DNA of 64,000 nucleotides from Flavivirga spongiicola (lineage in GTDB: Bacteria > Bacteroidota > Bacteroidia > Flavobacteriales > Flavobacteriaceae): positions 2,825,001-2,889,000 of the forward strand of contig NZ_JAUOEO010000001.1 in NCBI RefSeq assembly GCF_030540825.1. The letters are read 5' to 3'. A program made the translations under genes and the position numbers. This document shows, piece by piece, positions 54,370 to 63,730 of the stretch. Within the stretch, counting starts at the first letter, position 1. Each line of letters begins with the position of its first letter. The notes below the pieces were generated by a model, which searched no databases, was not told the origin of the DNA, and saw only the letters and a list, made by a program, of their open reading frames with translations.

Positions 54370-55464
54370 ATGGAAATTAAAAAATATACTCTAATCATGA
54401 TTTTAAGTTTAACCGCTTTTATATCCTGTAAAGAAGAAAAACAAGTTAAAGAAACTGTTTTGCGACCAGTAAAATATACGGTAGTTGGTGATGTTGATAC
54501 TCATAAAATAAGAACGTTTAGTGGTACTGCCAAAGCAGGAGATGCCATTGATTTAAGTTTTAGAAGTGGAGGTATCATTACTAAAGCAAATTATAGTAAA
54601 GGTGCAAAAGTAAAGAAAGGCGATGTTATAGCTAGGTTAGACAATGTTGAAGCGAGTTTAGCTTATGAGCAAACGGTGTCTGCATTAAAAAGTGCAGCGT
54701 CTTCTATGAATACTTCAAAATCTAATTTAAATCGTATTAAATCACTATATGAAAAAGGAAGTAATTCATTAAGCGATTATGAAGCTGCAAAAAATTCTTA
54801 TCAAACGGCTTTAGATCAATATGAATCAGCTAAACGTAACAAAAGTATTCAAGCTACACAATTAAGTTATGGCATAATTAAAGCACCAAAAGACGGTTTG
54901 ATTGCAGATACAGATGGCGGTGTTGGTGAACGTGTCGCAGCGGGACATGTATTTGCTATTCTCAATGCTGGCAAGGATTTAAAAATAGAAGTGGGTTTAC
55001 CTGAAAATATAGTAAATAGAGTAGCAGTAGGTATGAAAACTAAGTTAGAGTTTTCAGCAATCGAAGGTCAAGTATTTGATGGTACTGTAACTGAAGTCGC
55101 ACCAATTATTAACCCTGAAGCCGCAACGTATACTACATCTATATTCTTAGATAAACCTATTTCAGATATTAAACCTGGTATGGCAGCTAATGTCACTTTT
55201 GATTTCTCTGAAACATCAGATAATACCTCAAATACCTCATTAATTATTCCTGTGAAAGCGGTTGGTGAAGATGGTAAAGGGCGTTTTGTTTTTCTAATTA
55301 GCTCTAAAGATGGCGGAACAGGAACAGTGAATAAGCGGTATTTGGAATTAGGTGATTTAACTGCTGATGGCTTTGAGGTGAAAAATGGATTAGTGGCCGG
55401 AGATAAAATAGCAACAGCTGGCTTACAGACATTATTGGACGGACAAGACGTAAGATTAAAATAA
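54370..55464 (+). CDS. RND efflux periplasmic adaptor (membrane fusion protein)
   Basis: Lipoprotein (TAFISC) linking the pump to the channel. Barrel-sandwich/lipoyl halves (DLSFRSGGIITKANYSKGAK, LSYGIIKAPKDGLIADTDGG) flank a helical hairpin (SAASSMNTSKSNLNRIKSLY). A beta-barrel (FDGTVTEVAPIINPEAATY) and membrane-proximal domain follow. Spaced 11 nt after the channel gene. Confidence 0.93.
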   Translation: MEIKKYTLIMILSLTAFISCKEEKQVKETVLRPVKYTVVGDVDTHKIRTFSGTAKAGDAIDLSFRSGGIITKANYSKGAKVKKGDVIARLDNVEASLAYEQTVSALKSAASSMNTSKSNLNRIKSLYEKGSNSLSDYEAAKNSYQTALDQYESAKRNKSIQATQLSYGIIKAPKDGLIADTDGGVGERVAAGHVFAILNAGKDLKIEVGLPENIVNRVAVGMKTKLEFSAIEGQVFDGTVTEVAPIINPEAATYTTSIFLDKPISDIKPGMAANVTFDFSETSDNTSNTSLIIPVKAVGEDGKGRFVFLISSKDGGTGTVNKRYLELGDLTADGFEVKNGLVAGDKIATAGLQTLLDGQDVRLK

Positions 55465-55493
55465 GAACTTTCAACCAACCAAAAATATTAAGT

Positions 55494-58400
55494 ATGAATC
55501 TTACGCAATTTTCAATAGATCGTAATCGAGTTGTTTTAAGTATCCTAGCTGTAGTTATGATTATGGGTATGTTGTTTTACGGGTCATTATCGAGAGACAG
55601 TATGCCACCATATACCATTAGAGTGGCATCGATAGTATCATCATTTCCTGGCGCAAGCCCAGAACGTGTTGAAGAACTTGTTAGTGATAAAATTGAAAAA
55701 GTAGCACAGGAATTACCCGAATTAAAAGTCGTAAAAAGCACATCGCGTACTGGGCTTTCAATCGTTCAGGTTGAACTAAAAATGGAAGTGAAACCCGAAG
55801 AACTTCAGCCGGTATGGGATCGTTTACGTCGAAAATTAAGCGCAATTCAGGGATTGCCTAGTAATGTAAACCCTCAATTACAGGATGATGGTATTGGTGA
55901 AGTATTTGGTATCGCTGTAGGTTTGATTTCTGATGGTTATGACTATGCAGAAATGAAAGACTATGCAGATGATTTGAGAGATGATTTAATAAAACTTGAA
56001 GATGCTGCTAAAGTTGAGTTGAACGGTGTGCAGGAAGAACGTGTTTTTGTAGAGTTTGAAAATACCAGATTGAAAACATATGGATTAACGTCTAGTAGAT
56101 TAAAAAATATTATTGGGAGTACCAATATATTAAGCTCTGGAGGTACTATTAATGTTGAAGCGGAACGTATTATTCTTGAACCAACAGGAAATTTCAATGA
56201 TTTAAAGTCGATACAGGAGATGCTCATTCCAATTGGGGAAAATGGACAAGTTATAGCTCTTGAAGATATTACGACGGTTAAAAAAGGGTATATCAATCCT
56301 CCGAAACAAAAAGTACGTATTAATGGAAAAGATGCTATTTCATTGCACGTATCTTTAAAAAAAGGAGCAAATATCATTAAGTTGGGTGAAGAAATTGATG
56401 TATTGTTAGCTGAGTGGCAAGATAAGTTGCCAGTTGGTTTGGAAGTATCCCGCCTAGCATCCATAGATAAATACATTGATTTAAAGATTAGTGATTTTAT
56501 TGGCAACTTATTACAGGCGATTGCGATCGTGTTAGCAGTCATGTTATTCTTTTTAGGAATAAGAACGGGGTTGGTCATAGCAAGTCTAATTCCTATTGTA
56601 ACCATTACCACACTCATGGTCATGGGGTTAATCGATGTTGGGCTCAATCAAATTTCGTTAGCCGCTCTCATAATGGCTTTAGGGATGATGGTGGATAATG
56701 CTATTGTTGTAGCGGAATCGGTCATGGTAAAAATGGAAGCAGGCATTCCTGTTAAAAAGGCTGCCATAGATGCGTGTTCAGAATTATTCACGCCATTATT
56801 GATTTCAACATTAACAACATCTGCTGCGTTTTTAGCCTTCTTTATGGCAGAATCAGTAATGGGAGATATTATGGGGCCTATTTTCGTTGTTATAACCATT
56901 GCCCTCTTATCCTCTTGGATTATTGCGTTAAGCGTCATCACCTTATTTTGTGTGTTTTTCCTTAAGGTAAAACCAAAAGAAGCTGGAAAAGAAAGCTTCT
57001 TAGATAGATTAATTAATGGATTAAAACGTAAGTATAAAGATTTGATTTTGTTAGCTTTAAGCTGGAAAAAATCAGTATTGGCACTTATTGTTTTTATGTT
57101 CTTTTTATCCATTTTCGGATTTGGTTTTTTAGGTTTTGTATTCTTCCCAGATAGTGACCGTAATATGATAACGGTTGATGTTAATTTGCCAGAGAATACG
57201 AAAATTGAAAATACAACAGCTGTTATTTTGGCACTTGAGGATTTTATGGAAAAAGAGTTGAAGGTAACAGATGCTAAACCAGATGGTATTGTAGATTGGT
57301 CGGCTTATATTGGTGAAGGCCCTTCTGCTTACGATTTGGGGTATAATGCAGATGAGGCGAATTCTAATTATGCCCATATTTTAATCAATACGTCTTCTTT
57401 TTTAGTGAATAATGACATGGTTGAAAAACTAGATGCATTTAGTTTTGAAAACTTTCCAAATGCCGATATTAAAGTTGGATTGCTTGGTTCTGGTGGTGGT
57501 GGAACACCTGTAGAAATTGAAGTTTCAGGTGACGATCCAGATAAATTAGCAAGTATCGCCGAAGAAATTAAAGCAAAGTTATTTACTATTTCGGGAACAA
57601 AAAATATTAAAGATGATTGGGGACCGAAAGGAAAGAAGTTTGTTATAGATATTGATCAGAGTAAAGCACAAACAGCAGGCGTTACTAATCAGGATATTGC
57701 GACGTCTCTACAAACCGTTTTAGATGGTTTTCAGGCAGGTGAGTATAGAGAAGGGGATAAATCTATTCCTATCATAATGAAGAGTAATCAAAGCAAACAA
57801 CAATCATTATCGTCATTAGAAACATTAAATATATACGCTCAAAGTTCAGGGAAAAGTGTGCCTTTGTTACAAGTAGCTACGATTGTTCCCGAATGGCAAT
57901 ATTCTAAAATAAAGCGTGTCGATTTGACAAGAACCATTAAAGTATCAAGTGAATTAACAACGACAGGTAATGCTTCCGAAGTGACTCAAGCTATGACGCC
58001 TTGGCTGGAAGAACAAAATGAGATTTGGGGTAAAGGCTATACTTATGAATTAGGAGGTGATGCAAAGAGTTCAGCAGAAAACATGGGAGCAGTAGCAAGT
58101 TATTTACCGCTTTCAGCTTTTATAATCGTCATGCTATTAATCATACAGTTTAATTCATTTAGAAAAATGGTTATGATTGTTTGTACCATTCCTTTAGGTG
58201 TTATAGGAATGGTTTTAGGTTTGCTTCTGTTTGGTGTACCATTTGGGTTTATGGCCTTTTTAGGTGTCATTTCATTAGCAGGAATCGTTATTAATAATGC
58301 TATTGTATTGGTCGATAGAATAGAAATTGAAGAAAGTGAGTTAAAACGTAAACCACAAGATGCTATTATTGCTGCCTGTTTACAACGATTTAGACCCATT

Positions 58401-58604
58401 TTACTAGCCACCTTTACAACCGTTTTAGGCTTAGTGCCTTTATACCTTGGAGGCGGTGAAATGTGGGAGCCTATGGCGGTAACTATTATGGTTGGTTTAT
58501 TGTTTGGAACGGTCATTACCTTATTATTTATTCCAGCATTTTACAGTGTGATGTATAAGGTAAACTATAAAGATTATGAGTTTAATGATAAGCTTTTAGA
58601 TTAA
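55494..58604 (+). CDS. RND-family efflux permease (AcrB/HAE1-like)
   Basis: 1036-residue proton-driven inner-membrane pump. One N-terminal helix precedes a large periplasmic porter domain (FPGASPERVEELVSDKIEKV is typical), then a helix bundle with GMMVDNAIVVAESVMVKMEA. The transmembrane-4 relay has one Asp (D401) followed by Asn402, where AcrB has two Asp. The second half repeats the layout and ends with FGTVITLLFIPAFYSVMYKV. Substrate not predictable from sequence. Confidence 0.94.
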   Translation: MNLTQFSIDRNRVVLSILAVVMIMGMLFYGSLSRDSMPPYTIRVASIVSSFPGASPERVEELVSDKIEKVAQELPELKVVKSTSRTGLSIVQVELKMEVKPEELQPVWDRLRRKLSAIQGLPSNVNPQLQDDGIGEVFGIAVGLISDGYDYAEMKDYADDLRDDLIKLEDAAKVELNGVQEERVFVEFENTRLKTYGLTSSRLKNIIGSTNILSSGGTINVEAERIILEPTGNFNDLKSIQEMLIPIGENGQVIALEDITTVKKGYINPPKQKVRINGKDAISLHVSLKKGANIIKLGEEIDVLLAEWQDKLPVGLEVSRLASIDKYIDLKISDFIGNLLQAIAIVLAVMLFFLGIRTGLVIASLIPIVTITTLMVMGLIDVGLNQISLAALIMALGMMVDNAIVVAESVMVKMEAGIPVKKAAIDACSELFTPLLISTLTTSAAFLAFFMAESVMGDIMGPIFVVITIALLSSWIIALSVITLFCVFFLKVKPKEAGKESFLDRLINGLKRKYKDLILLALSWKKSVLALIVFMFFLSIFGFGFLGFVFFPDSDRNMITVDVNLPENTKIENTTAVILALEDFMEKELKVTDAKPDGIVDWSAYIGEGPSAYDLGYNADEANSNYAHILINTSSFLVNNDMVEKLDAFSFENFPNADIKVGLLGSGGGGTPVEIEVSGDDPDKLASIAEEIKAKLFTISGTKNIKDDWGPKGKKFVIDIDQSKAQTAGVTNQDIATSLQTVLDGFQAGEYREGDKSIPIIMKSNQSKQQSLSSLETLNIYAQSSGKSVPLLQVATIVPEWQYSKIKRVDLTRTIKVSSELTTTGNASEVTQAMTPWLEEQNEIWGKGYTYELGGDAKSSAENMGAVASYLPLSAFIIVMLLIIQFNSFRKMVMIVCTIPLGVIGMVLGLLLFGVPFGFMAFLGVISLAGIVINNAIVLVDRIEIEESELKRKPQDAIIAACLQRFRPILLATFTTVLGLVPLYLGGGEMWEPMAVTIMVGLLFGTVITLLFIPAFYSVMYKVNYKDYEFNDKLLD

Positions 58605-58605
58605 A

Positions 58606-59265
58606 ATGCTAAAGAGACTATATCCATATCGTTTTGAGATCTTTCTTTTTAGCCAAATGGCTATTTTATTTGGGGCGTTAGTCATACCGCCTGCTTTATT
58701 TGAAAGTATTCTGTCCCCCATATTATTTTTTATCAATTTATTAGCTGGTATTGTTTTGGTTTCTGAGAAGAAAAAACTCATGTGGTTTTTATTAATTTTA
58801 GTACTAATCTCAACAGTTGTTTTTGGTACTAGTCTTTTTGAAAATAAAAATGAAATACTTTTTAATTCTACAAGAATGGCAAGTTATTTCTTGTTTTATG
58901 TCATTGTATCACTAGAAATTATCAAGCAAGTCTGGACGGCTAAAATTGTAAATAAAAACGTGATTTTTGGACTAATCAGTGGCTATATATCTCTCGGACT
59001 CATAGGCTTTTTTATTTGTTTAAGCATCGAAATGGTATTTCCAAATTCATTTCAAGGCATATTAGCAGGTAATTCATTAACAGAAGGATTAATGTATTAC
59101 AGTTACATTACTTTATTAACTATTGGTTATGGAGACATACTTCCAATAACTACTTTAGCTCAAAAGGCAGCTATTTTAATAGGTTTAATGGGACAAATTT
59201 ATTTAGTAGTAATAACTGCGATAGTCGTTGGAAAATATATTAATCAATCATTGAGAGCAAATTGA
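58606..59265 (+). CDS. two-pore-helix type (Ion_trans_2) potassium channel-like protein
   Basis: 219-residue membrane protein starting 1 nt after the pump stop, hence co-transcribed. Five or six hydrophobic helices. The last pair encloses the pore sequence YYSYITLLTIGYGDILP with the K+ selectivity filter TIGYGD (172-177), followed by helix ILIGLMGQIYLVVITAIVVG. A K+ channel tied to an efflux operon might balance charge. That link is inference. Confidence 0.85.
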   Translation: MLKRLYPYRFEIFLFSQMAILFGALVIPPALFESILSPILFFINLLAGIVLVSEKKKLMWFLLILVLISTVVFGTSLFENKNEILFNSTRMASYFLFYVIVSLEIIKQVWTAKIVNKNVIFGLISGYISLGLIGFFICLSIEMVFPNSFQGILAGNSLTEGLMYYSYITLLTIGYGDILPITTLAQKAAILIGLMGQIYLVVITAIVVGKYINQSLRAN

Positions 59266-59471
59266 AAATAACCCTGACTCAATAATGACGAAATACTTCA
59301 TGTAAATTTCATTTAGTCAATAATTATTCTTTTTGCAAGTAAGTAAGTACTGTTTTTTAGCTCAGTTCTTTAGTTTTGATGTTTTTAGTTTCCATAAAAA
59401 ATTCTTATTAAATAAAGGTAGACATGTTTTATAAGTTATCAAACGGATTTTTGATTTTTCTTACACTAGTT

Positions 59472-59561
59472 TCATTAACATAAGTGTAAATTATAGTACT
59501 TATTACTGCAATTGTCGTGGGTAAGTATTCAACTATTAAAAGTCAAACTATTCCCTTTTAA
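59472..59561 (+). pseudogene. decayed copy of the ion channel gene's 3' end
   Basis: At 59493-59561 the frame reads IVLITAIVVGKYSTIKSQTIPF then stop, against LVVITAIVVGKYINQSLRAN at the end of the intact channel about 230 nt upstream. Recognisable but stop-ridden similarity continues upstream to about 59472. This indicates a former tandem duplicate now reduced to its tail. Confidence 0.65.
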
Positions 59562-59570
59562 TATATAAAA

Positions 59571-59603
59571 AAACCGCTCAATCTTTTAGAAACTGAGCGG
59601 TTT
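59571..59603. terminator. intrinsic terminator after the efflux-channel operon
   Basis: AAACCGCTCA (59571-59580) pairs exactly with TGAGCGGTTT (59594-59603) across a 13-nt loop, with A-rich flank before it. It could act in both directions between the rightward operon and the leftward lipoprotein gene. Confidence 0.75.
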
Positions 59604-59605
59604 CA

Positions 59606-59659
59606 AACTAACTAACTAACCATATGAAAAACTTACTATATTCTTTTTTATTGAGTTAA
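59606..59659 (+). other. AACT tandem repeat followed by a mini-ORF
   Basis: AACTAACTAACTAAC (59606-59620) puts stop codons in all three frames. It is followed at once by a complete 11-residue frame, MKNLLYSFLLS (59624-59659), with the look of a truncated signal peptide. It could be a broken lipoprotein start or a leader peptide. Confidence 0.3.
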
Positions 59660-59749
59660 GAATCTCTTTAAATTGTATTATTTATCTTTTATTTCTATTC
59701 AGCTTTTAAGTCTAAATTTTCAATATTTTTTTGATGTCTGTCATGGGTT

Positions 59750-60172
59750 TCAAATAACAGGAACTTCTATAGTTAAGAACATATCTTCCCCATCAGGATC
59801 TTTGCCTTGATAAAATTTAAAAATATAAGGTTCAGACTGTAGGACTTCTACTGGTATTGAAAATGTAGTTTCAGTAATGATTTGATTACAAGAAGCACCA
59901 TCATCTACATGTCCTATAGGGTAAATAAGCCTTGTAGTTCCATCATAGATGTAATCATATTGATCGTAATAAAAATAGCAACTGTTTGGTAATGCTATGG
60001 TCACCTCAATTTTGTAAGTACTTCCATGATTAAATTCATCCGGAAGTTCCGCGCTTATAACATTTACATACTCCAAGTGGTAGTCGTGGTCATTGTCGTC
60101 GTCCGTACTACATGATGATACAGGTATGGCAAGGGCAACAATCATAATTAGTAAATACTTAAAATTTTTCAT
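59750..60172 (-). CDS. hypothetical lipoprotein
   Basis: 140 residues, lipobox PVSSC followed by an acidic DDDNDHDYH stretch, then an immunoglobulin-like beta-rich body with two cysteines (NSCYFYYDQYDYIY, GASCNQIITE) that could form a disulfide. No family recognised. It is a single gene with terminator-like sequence downstream. Confidence 0.75.
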   Translation of the reverse strand: MKNFKYLLIMIVALAIPVSSCSTDDDNDHDYHLEYVNVISAELPDEFNHGSTYKIEVTIALPNSCYFYYDQYDYIYDGTTRLIYPIGHVDDGASCNQIITETTFSIPVEVLQSEPYIFKFYQGKDPDGEDMFLTIEVPVI

Positions 60173-60509
60173 CTTATTTTATTTTTAATTTCTATTCAAA
60201 GATACCCGCACTTTAAGGTTTAAATGGGTTCATTTTAAGTGAAGTGTCCAAATTGTAACTTGAAATAACCTTAAATACATTTGAAGTATTTAATGGCCGT
60301 TCTGTGTTGATAATGATGTTGTTTTATAAATAATATGAGTAAAACAATGACATCAAGATGTTATAAATTTATCTGATGAACTTTTTCTCCTGAGGATGAA
60401 TAATAAAAGAATCTGAATACTCCTGAAGTTATAAAAGCTTGTTCTTTGCTAAACCCATTTCATCATCAGTTTGCATTTCAAGATCTGTATGCGTCAGGAT
60501 TACCAATGG
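60173..60509. other. gene-free intergenic stretch
   Basis: No open frame, RNA or convincing hairpin seen. It presumably contains the promoter of the leftward lipoprotein gene near 60173-60250. Confidence 0.4.
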
Positions 60510-60887
60510 TTAAGTCTGTGGCACCTCTTCTACTGGGATGGTTGTTTTTTTAAGCTTCTGTTGTTCTATTTTTTGTTGCTCTTTTTCTTGTTGACGTTTT
60601 TGATATTTAATAGTAAAATAAGCAAAAGAAGCTATAATGATAAGTGCTAATAAACCATTAGTTTTTAGTATGATTTGCCTTTTGCTTTTATATGCTAAAA
60701 CTAGCGACAAACACAATCCAATAAGCGCTCCAATAAGACCATAACCTAGAACAATAGCACCTCCTGCTAGCATTTGTCCTTTTCCAGCTTCAATAATGCC
60801 AGCATACACGATGCCCAAAAAGAAAAAAGCAATAATTGCTAAAAAGTACAGTAAAAAGCTATAAAGTTTTACCATGGGATGCACCAT
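60510..60887 (-). CDS. small hypothetical membrane protein
   Basis: 125 residues with three hydrophobic helices (SFLLYFLAIIAFFFLGIVYA, GGAIVLGYGLIGALIGLCLS, GLLALIIIASFAYFTI). A Gln/Glu/Lys-rich cytoplasmic-type tail (QKRQQEKEQQKIEQQKLKK) follows. It begins 2 nt after the VWA gene stop, so they are co-transcribed; it may anchor or assist that protein. Family not recognised. Confidence 0.7.
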   Translation of the reverse strand: MVHPMVKLYSFLLYFLAIIAFFFLGIVYAGIIEAGKGQMLAGGAIVLGYGLIGALIGLCLSLVLAYKSKRQIILKTNGLLALIIIASFAYFTIKYQKRQQEKEQQKIEQQKLKKTTIPVEEVPQT

Positions 60888-60889
60888 AA

Positions 60890-62290
60890 TTAAAAGCTAA
60901 TTATTTTAGTTACAGTCTCTCCTTTTTTGACCTCAATAGTAAAAGTTTCTTTTTTACCAGCATATTCCTTTTTTACAGCACTTACTTTTACTTCATAAAC
61001 TCCAGGATTGAGCATAAACTCCCTAGGGTTACTTGAATCTGATGTATAAGTTCTACTACCAGCTACGTTTTCTCCGGTTTCTTTAGTTTTAATACTTACT
61101 ACGGCATCAACCAATACATCGCCACTTTTTACCCCAATCATGGCAATTCCTGATTGGAAATTATGAGAGACATCTACTGTTTTTGTGGCTTCGACGGTTA
61201 CATCTTCAATAATGAATTTGTTTTTAAGACCTTTTATTTTTAATGCCATTACTTCAATATCATAAACCCCTGGATTAAGCTCAATTATCTTTGGCTTTCC
61301 ATAAGTTCTACTACCTCCAACAACTTCGCCTTTCTGAGTTTTTACTTTACTAGTACAATCCCAACCTTCATTATTATTTAGAGTGGTGAGGTTAATTTTT
61401 CCACCATCAAAACTAACGGTTTGATGACCAATTTTATCTTTAATACTTTCAATGGATACAGTAGTTCCTTTTATTTTAGTACTCTCTAAAGGCTTGATAA
61501 TCATGTCATATTTTCCTGGAGGTAAATAAACCCAGCCAGTATCACGATACGTTCTTGCACCATCTATTTCATCATTTGTTCCAGCTTTTACAACTTTTAT
61601 CCATGCGTCAACAGGCTTTCCATTTTTTACCGCATAAATAGAAAAATTATCTGAAGGATCATCCACAGTTTCTGTTGTAGCTTCTGCAAGTACATCACCT
61701 AAGCCACTAGCATCTGAAGCGTCATAGTATTTTCCGTCTCCAGCATTTGCAGCACATTTTAATTGTTCGGTCTCACTTTCTTTTAAACCAAAGCCCACAA
61801 TATGAAGTTTAAAATCAATACCATCTGTTTTGGCTTTAGTTACCACATCACAAATATTGCCATCGCAAGATTCAATGCCATCTGTTATTAAAATGATAGT
61901 TGCTTTGGTGTTACGCTCTTTTAATGAATTGATAGCCATAGTGGCAGAACGCGCTAAAGGTGTTCGTCCCAATGGATTGATACCTATAACTGCATTTTTT
62001 ACTTTTTCTTTAGAATTATTGGTGATATCAACCATAAATTCCACATCATCACAGTCACCTTTAGTTCTGTGTCCATAGGTTACTAAACCGATATTCTGAT
62101 TCTCTGGAAGATTGCTTACAGAAGTTGCTAAAACTTCAGAAGCAATTTCTTTTTTTGTTTTGCCATCTAGTTGTCCCCACATGGAGCCACTTGCGTCGTA
62201 GATAAATAAGATTGGAGATGGGGCGTCTTGTTGCGCGTATGTTTGTATACTTAAACCTAATGCACAAAATAGAGTGATTAGTAGCTTCAT
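60890..62290 (-). CDS. exported VWA-domain protein with three C-terminal repeats
   Basis: Signal peptide (IQTYAQQ) followed by a von Willebrand factor A domain (about 25-205) with a complete MIDAS: D32-x-S34-x-S36 (YDASGSMWG), T110 (LGRTPLARS) and D137 (LITDGIESCDG). The C-terminal half holds three repeats of about 82-85 residues, each with G(A/S)RTY then (L/P)(N/P)PG(V/K)Y(D/E) (RTY at 246, 328 and 413). These are probably Ig-like or carboxypeptidase-regulatory-like beta domains. It likely mediates metal-dependent protein contact in the envelope; partner unknown. Confidence 0.85.
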   Translation of the reverse strand: MKLLITLFCALGLSIQTYAQQDAPSPILFIYDASGSMWGQLDGKTKKEIASEVLATSVSNLPENQNIGLVTYGHRTKGDCDDVEFMVDITNNSKEKVKNAVIGINPLGRTPLARSATMAINSLKERNTKATIILITDGIESCDGNICDVVTKAKTDGIDFKLHIVGFGLKESETEQLKCAANAGDGKYYDASDASGLGDVLAEATTETVDDPSDNFSIYAVKNGKPVDAWIKVVKAGTNDEIDGARTYRDTGWVYLPPGKYDMIIKPLESTKIKGTTVSIESIKDKIGHQTVSFDGGKINLTTLNNNEGWDCTSKVKTQKGEVVGGSRTYGKPKIIELNPGVYDIEVMALKIKGLKNKFIIEDVTVEATKTVDVSHNFQSGIAMIGVKSGDVLVDAVVSIKTKETGENVAGSRTYTSDSSNPREFMLNPGVYEVKVSAVKKEYAGKKETFTIEVKKGETVTKIISF

Positions 62291-62694
62291 AAGGTTATTT
62301 ATTAATGATATTAAAGATACTAAAAATTAACGTTGGTTCGTGTAAATGATTATTAAAGAGTGTGTTATGAATTAAAAAGCTATTTTGTATATATAGGTGT
62401 TTGGATGTTTTATTTTTTTCTATTAAATCGCATCTTCTTTTTCTAAAGAATTTTATTATTGGTTGGCCATAATAAAGCACAACTTGTTATTAGTAAAGAA
62501 TCATAAAAATTGAGAATAAAAGGAAATAGTATTATCTTTAAACTTTAACAAAGCGGCTTAAATTAAAAGGAAAATATGAAATAAGTTTTGCGATTATTAG
62601 TTTATAAAATAGCAGCTATAGATCTCACGTCCGCAAAACAAGTATTAAATAAATTCACTACAATTATTGCTAAACAATTTAAACACTAAGTTAT
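62291..62694. other. divergent intergenic region
   Basis: About 400 nt between divergent genes; AT-rich, no gene or repeat recognised. It must contain promoters for both directions. Confidence 0.4.
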
Positions 62695-63126
62695 ATGCTC
62701 TCATTTAAAACATTTTTAACCTTTAGCCTTATTTTGATAACGACTGTTGGGTTTTCACAACAAATGTCTCAGAAACAGAAGGAAAAGGAGCAAAATAAAG
62801 TGAAAATTTTTACTTCAGAAGAAAATGATAATCTCCAGCGTTTTTATAATGAGGAGGTGAATAAAATGAAGTTATCCAAAGAGGAAAGAGAAAAATATTA
62901 TGATATATTATTATATCATACTTATGATATGTCTAGGCTTGATGATAAAGATAAAAATTATACCGAAACTGAGATTACAGAAAAGTTTAATACTATTATT
63001 GATAAAATGAATGCTAAAATGAAAGCATTGCTCACACCAGACCAATATATAATGCATCTTGAAATATTTGGAAAGATTATATATAGTGTCAATAGAAAGA
63101 AGGATTTGGATAAAAATAAAGAATAG
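62695..63126 (+). CDS. hypothetical exported helical protein
   Basis: 143 residues with signal peptide (TTVGFSQQ) and a highly charged, all-helical mature part (KQKEKEQNKVKIFTSEEN, FNTIIDKMNAKMKALLTPDQ). The segment MKALLTPDQY recalls Spy/CpxP-like or DUF4890-like small periplasmic proteins, but the match is weak. The TerB-like gene follows after 8 nt. Confidence 0.7.
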   Translation: MLSFKTFLTFSLILITTVGFSQQMSQKQKEKEQNKVKIFTSEENDNLQRFYNEEVNKMKLSKEEREKYYDILLYHTYDMSRLDDKDKNYTETEITEKFNTIIDKMNAKMKALLTPDQYIMHLEIFGKIIYSVNRKKDLDKNKE

Positions 63127-63134
63127 ATTTTAAC

Positions 63135-63554
63135 ATGGAAGAGTCTAGAAGCGAATATTTTAAGGCGTATGCAGCCATTATGAAGATTACCTTGCGAGAT
63201 GGAGATGCTTCAGAAGAAGAAAAGGACTTTCTTCAGAGTTTTGGGAAAAAGTTAGGAGTTTCAAGTTCTGAATATTTCGAATTAGTAGACACCTATATGG
63301 AATACGAAATAACAGCGCCCTATACTTATAATGAACGTTTGGAAAGCTTATATAAGTTAACGGAGATCGTTTATAATGATGACGGACTAAATAAAACACT
63401 TAAAGAAAAGTGGTTAAAAAGAATGGCCATTGCTATTGGTTTTGATCCGAGTAATATTAAATATGTAGTGGCCAAATCCTTTGACTTATTCAATGATACT
63501 AAAAATTTGGATTTGAAAACTTATAAGGAGAGCATTAAGAATATAATGCATTAG
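63135..63554 (+). CDS. TerB-like helical protein
   Basis: 139-residue soluble helical protein. IMKITLRDGDASEEEKDFLQ and the following LGVSSSEYFELVDTY resemble the TerB/DjlA-type fold, in which an acidic patch binds metal. Probably cytoplasmic, with no signal. It shares an operon with the preceding exported protein; role unknown. Confidence 0.65.
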   Translation: MEESRSEYFKAYAAIMKITLRDGDASEEEKDFLQSFGKKLGVSSSEYFELVDTYMEYEITAPYTYNERLESLYKLTEIVYNDDGLNKTLKEKWLKRMAIAIGFDPSNIKYVVAKSFDLFNDTKNLDLKTYKESIKNIMH

Positions 63555-63718
63555 GAAAAACTAAATGGATCGTTTTTAAAAGATTTCATTAATACCAAAA
63601 TAAAACCACTATTACCGTGTACTCCAGAACCTATATCCAGGCGTAACCAGGTGTCTTTATCTTTGAATATCTTATAGCGACCACCAATCCCCAGACTGGG
63701 TTTAATATTTTTTTTGAC
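63551..63718 (-). pseudogene. C-terminal fragment of an outer-membrane beta-barrel protein
   Basis: A 55-codon minus-strand frame (NIKPSLGIGGRYKIFKDKDT, WLRLDIGSGVHGNSGFILVL, MKSFKNDPFSFS) resembles the last strands of a BamA/Omp85-like or similar barrel. A TGA closes it upstream and no start exists. Its TAA overlaps the stop codon of the convergent TerB-like gene. Confidence 0.5.
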
Positions 63719-63730
63719 TCAAAAGTTTAA

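Noticed and set aside
55961..57112. Long minus-strand frames (228 and 154 codons) across the RND permease gene
   Set aside because: They mirror the codon pattern of the pump gene and lack recognisable domains.
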